Assembly: GCF_024763615.1 (NCBI RefSeq)
Contig: NC_077223.1
Coordinates: forward strand, 100,068,627-100,132,626
Length of the DNA: 64,000 nucleotides
From: Phlebotomus papatasi
Lineage: Eukaryota > Arthropoda > Insecta > Diptera > Psychodidae
Direction of reading: 5' to 3'
Positions 63,656 to 64,000 of this stretch are shown here, piece by piece (the first letter of the stretch is position 1; the number at the start of each line of letters is the position of its first letter). Below the pieces are notes generated by a model. The model saw only the letters and a program-made list of their open reading frames with translations, searched no databases and was not told where the DNA came from. The position numbers were made by a program, and so were the translations under genes.

Positions 63656-63874
63656 TAGGGGAAAGTGCACCCCCTTCGAACGTTCATGCCTTCGAATAAT
63701 GTGAATTTCCTTTTAGTTGTCCTAAGAGACTTACACATTTCTATTAAATATTAGTTGGCTTATCATCAATTGTTGACAATTCCGTGATAATTTAGTATAA
63801 ATCTCTTACGAAAAGCAAAAGAAATTCACATTATTCGAAGACATGAACGTTCGAAGGGAGAGCACTTTCCCCTA
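63656..63874. mobile_element. TA-flanked TAGGG element, CCTTCGAA family, copy 3
   Basis: TAGGGGAAAGTGCACCCCCT, TCGAACGTTCATGCCTTCGA at the left; the right side is TTCGAAGACATGAACGTTCG, AAGGGAGAGCACTTTCCCC, TA. Length is 219 bp, the same as copy 1. Both ends are well kept. Confidence 0.88.
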
Positions 63875-64000
63875 ACTACTTCAAATTTTATTTTCAAATA
63901 CAAATTATTAAATCTTTGTCAGAAAAATAATTTCAAACCCTATTTCAAATTAAAATTAAAATTAAGAATATTTTTTGATTATCTTTTTCAATCTATTAAA

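Overview
The window looks like AT-rich nuclear DNA from an insect, most likely a fly (Diptera) and perhaps a nematoceran. The reasons are short GT-AG introns, tRNA-derived SINEs, a LOA/I-type non-LTR retrotransposon with an RNase H domain, pogo-, mariner- and piggyBac-like DNA elements, and very low gene density. The species cannot be named from the sequence alone. There are no bacterial operons, rRNA genes, functional-looking tRNA genes or CRISPR arrays.

Host genes are few. The only convincing complete gene is a BTB-BACK protein of 307 residues (9379-10302, +), with a probable 63-nt intron just before its start codon and AATAAA signals at its stop. A probable start-codon exon (1925-2119, +) follows a possible untranslated exon that ends at 988. 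Two weaker exon candidates lie at 22146-22342 and 34728-34861, and their reading phases would join. The rest reads as intergenic or intronic DNA.

Mobile DNA fills much of the window. (1) 1-4750: a CCAGTGG/CCATGG-rich repeat with a 113-bp tandem array, a decayed mariner-type transposase and a SINE. (2) 4975-8718: three long inverted-repeat elements back to back. (3) 10568-12080: a TTAA-flanked element with another element nested inside it. (4) 14101-19339: small elements around a 5'-truncated LOA-like retrotransposon whose ORF2 is intact. (5) 23518-33680: a repeat-rich foldback and a dense series of small inverted-repeat elements. (6) 35919-38850: a very young LTR element that carries gag only. 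(7) 39054-48789: further inverted-repeat elements. (8) 50045-63874: more of the same families, often nested.

The most striking signal is a large set of elements flanked by TA whose ends read TAGGG...CCCTA. Just inside this constant terminus, many of them carry an element-specific word, usually twice at a pitch of 16-17 bp, and mirrored in the other arm. The word differs between families, and within one element all copies have changed together. Several of these elements retain the start of a pogo-type transposase (psq-like helix-turn-helix). I infer that the words are transposase binding sites which have switched specificity repeatedly. Many of the small members, with unrelated sequences, share a length of 215-230 bp.
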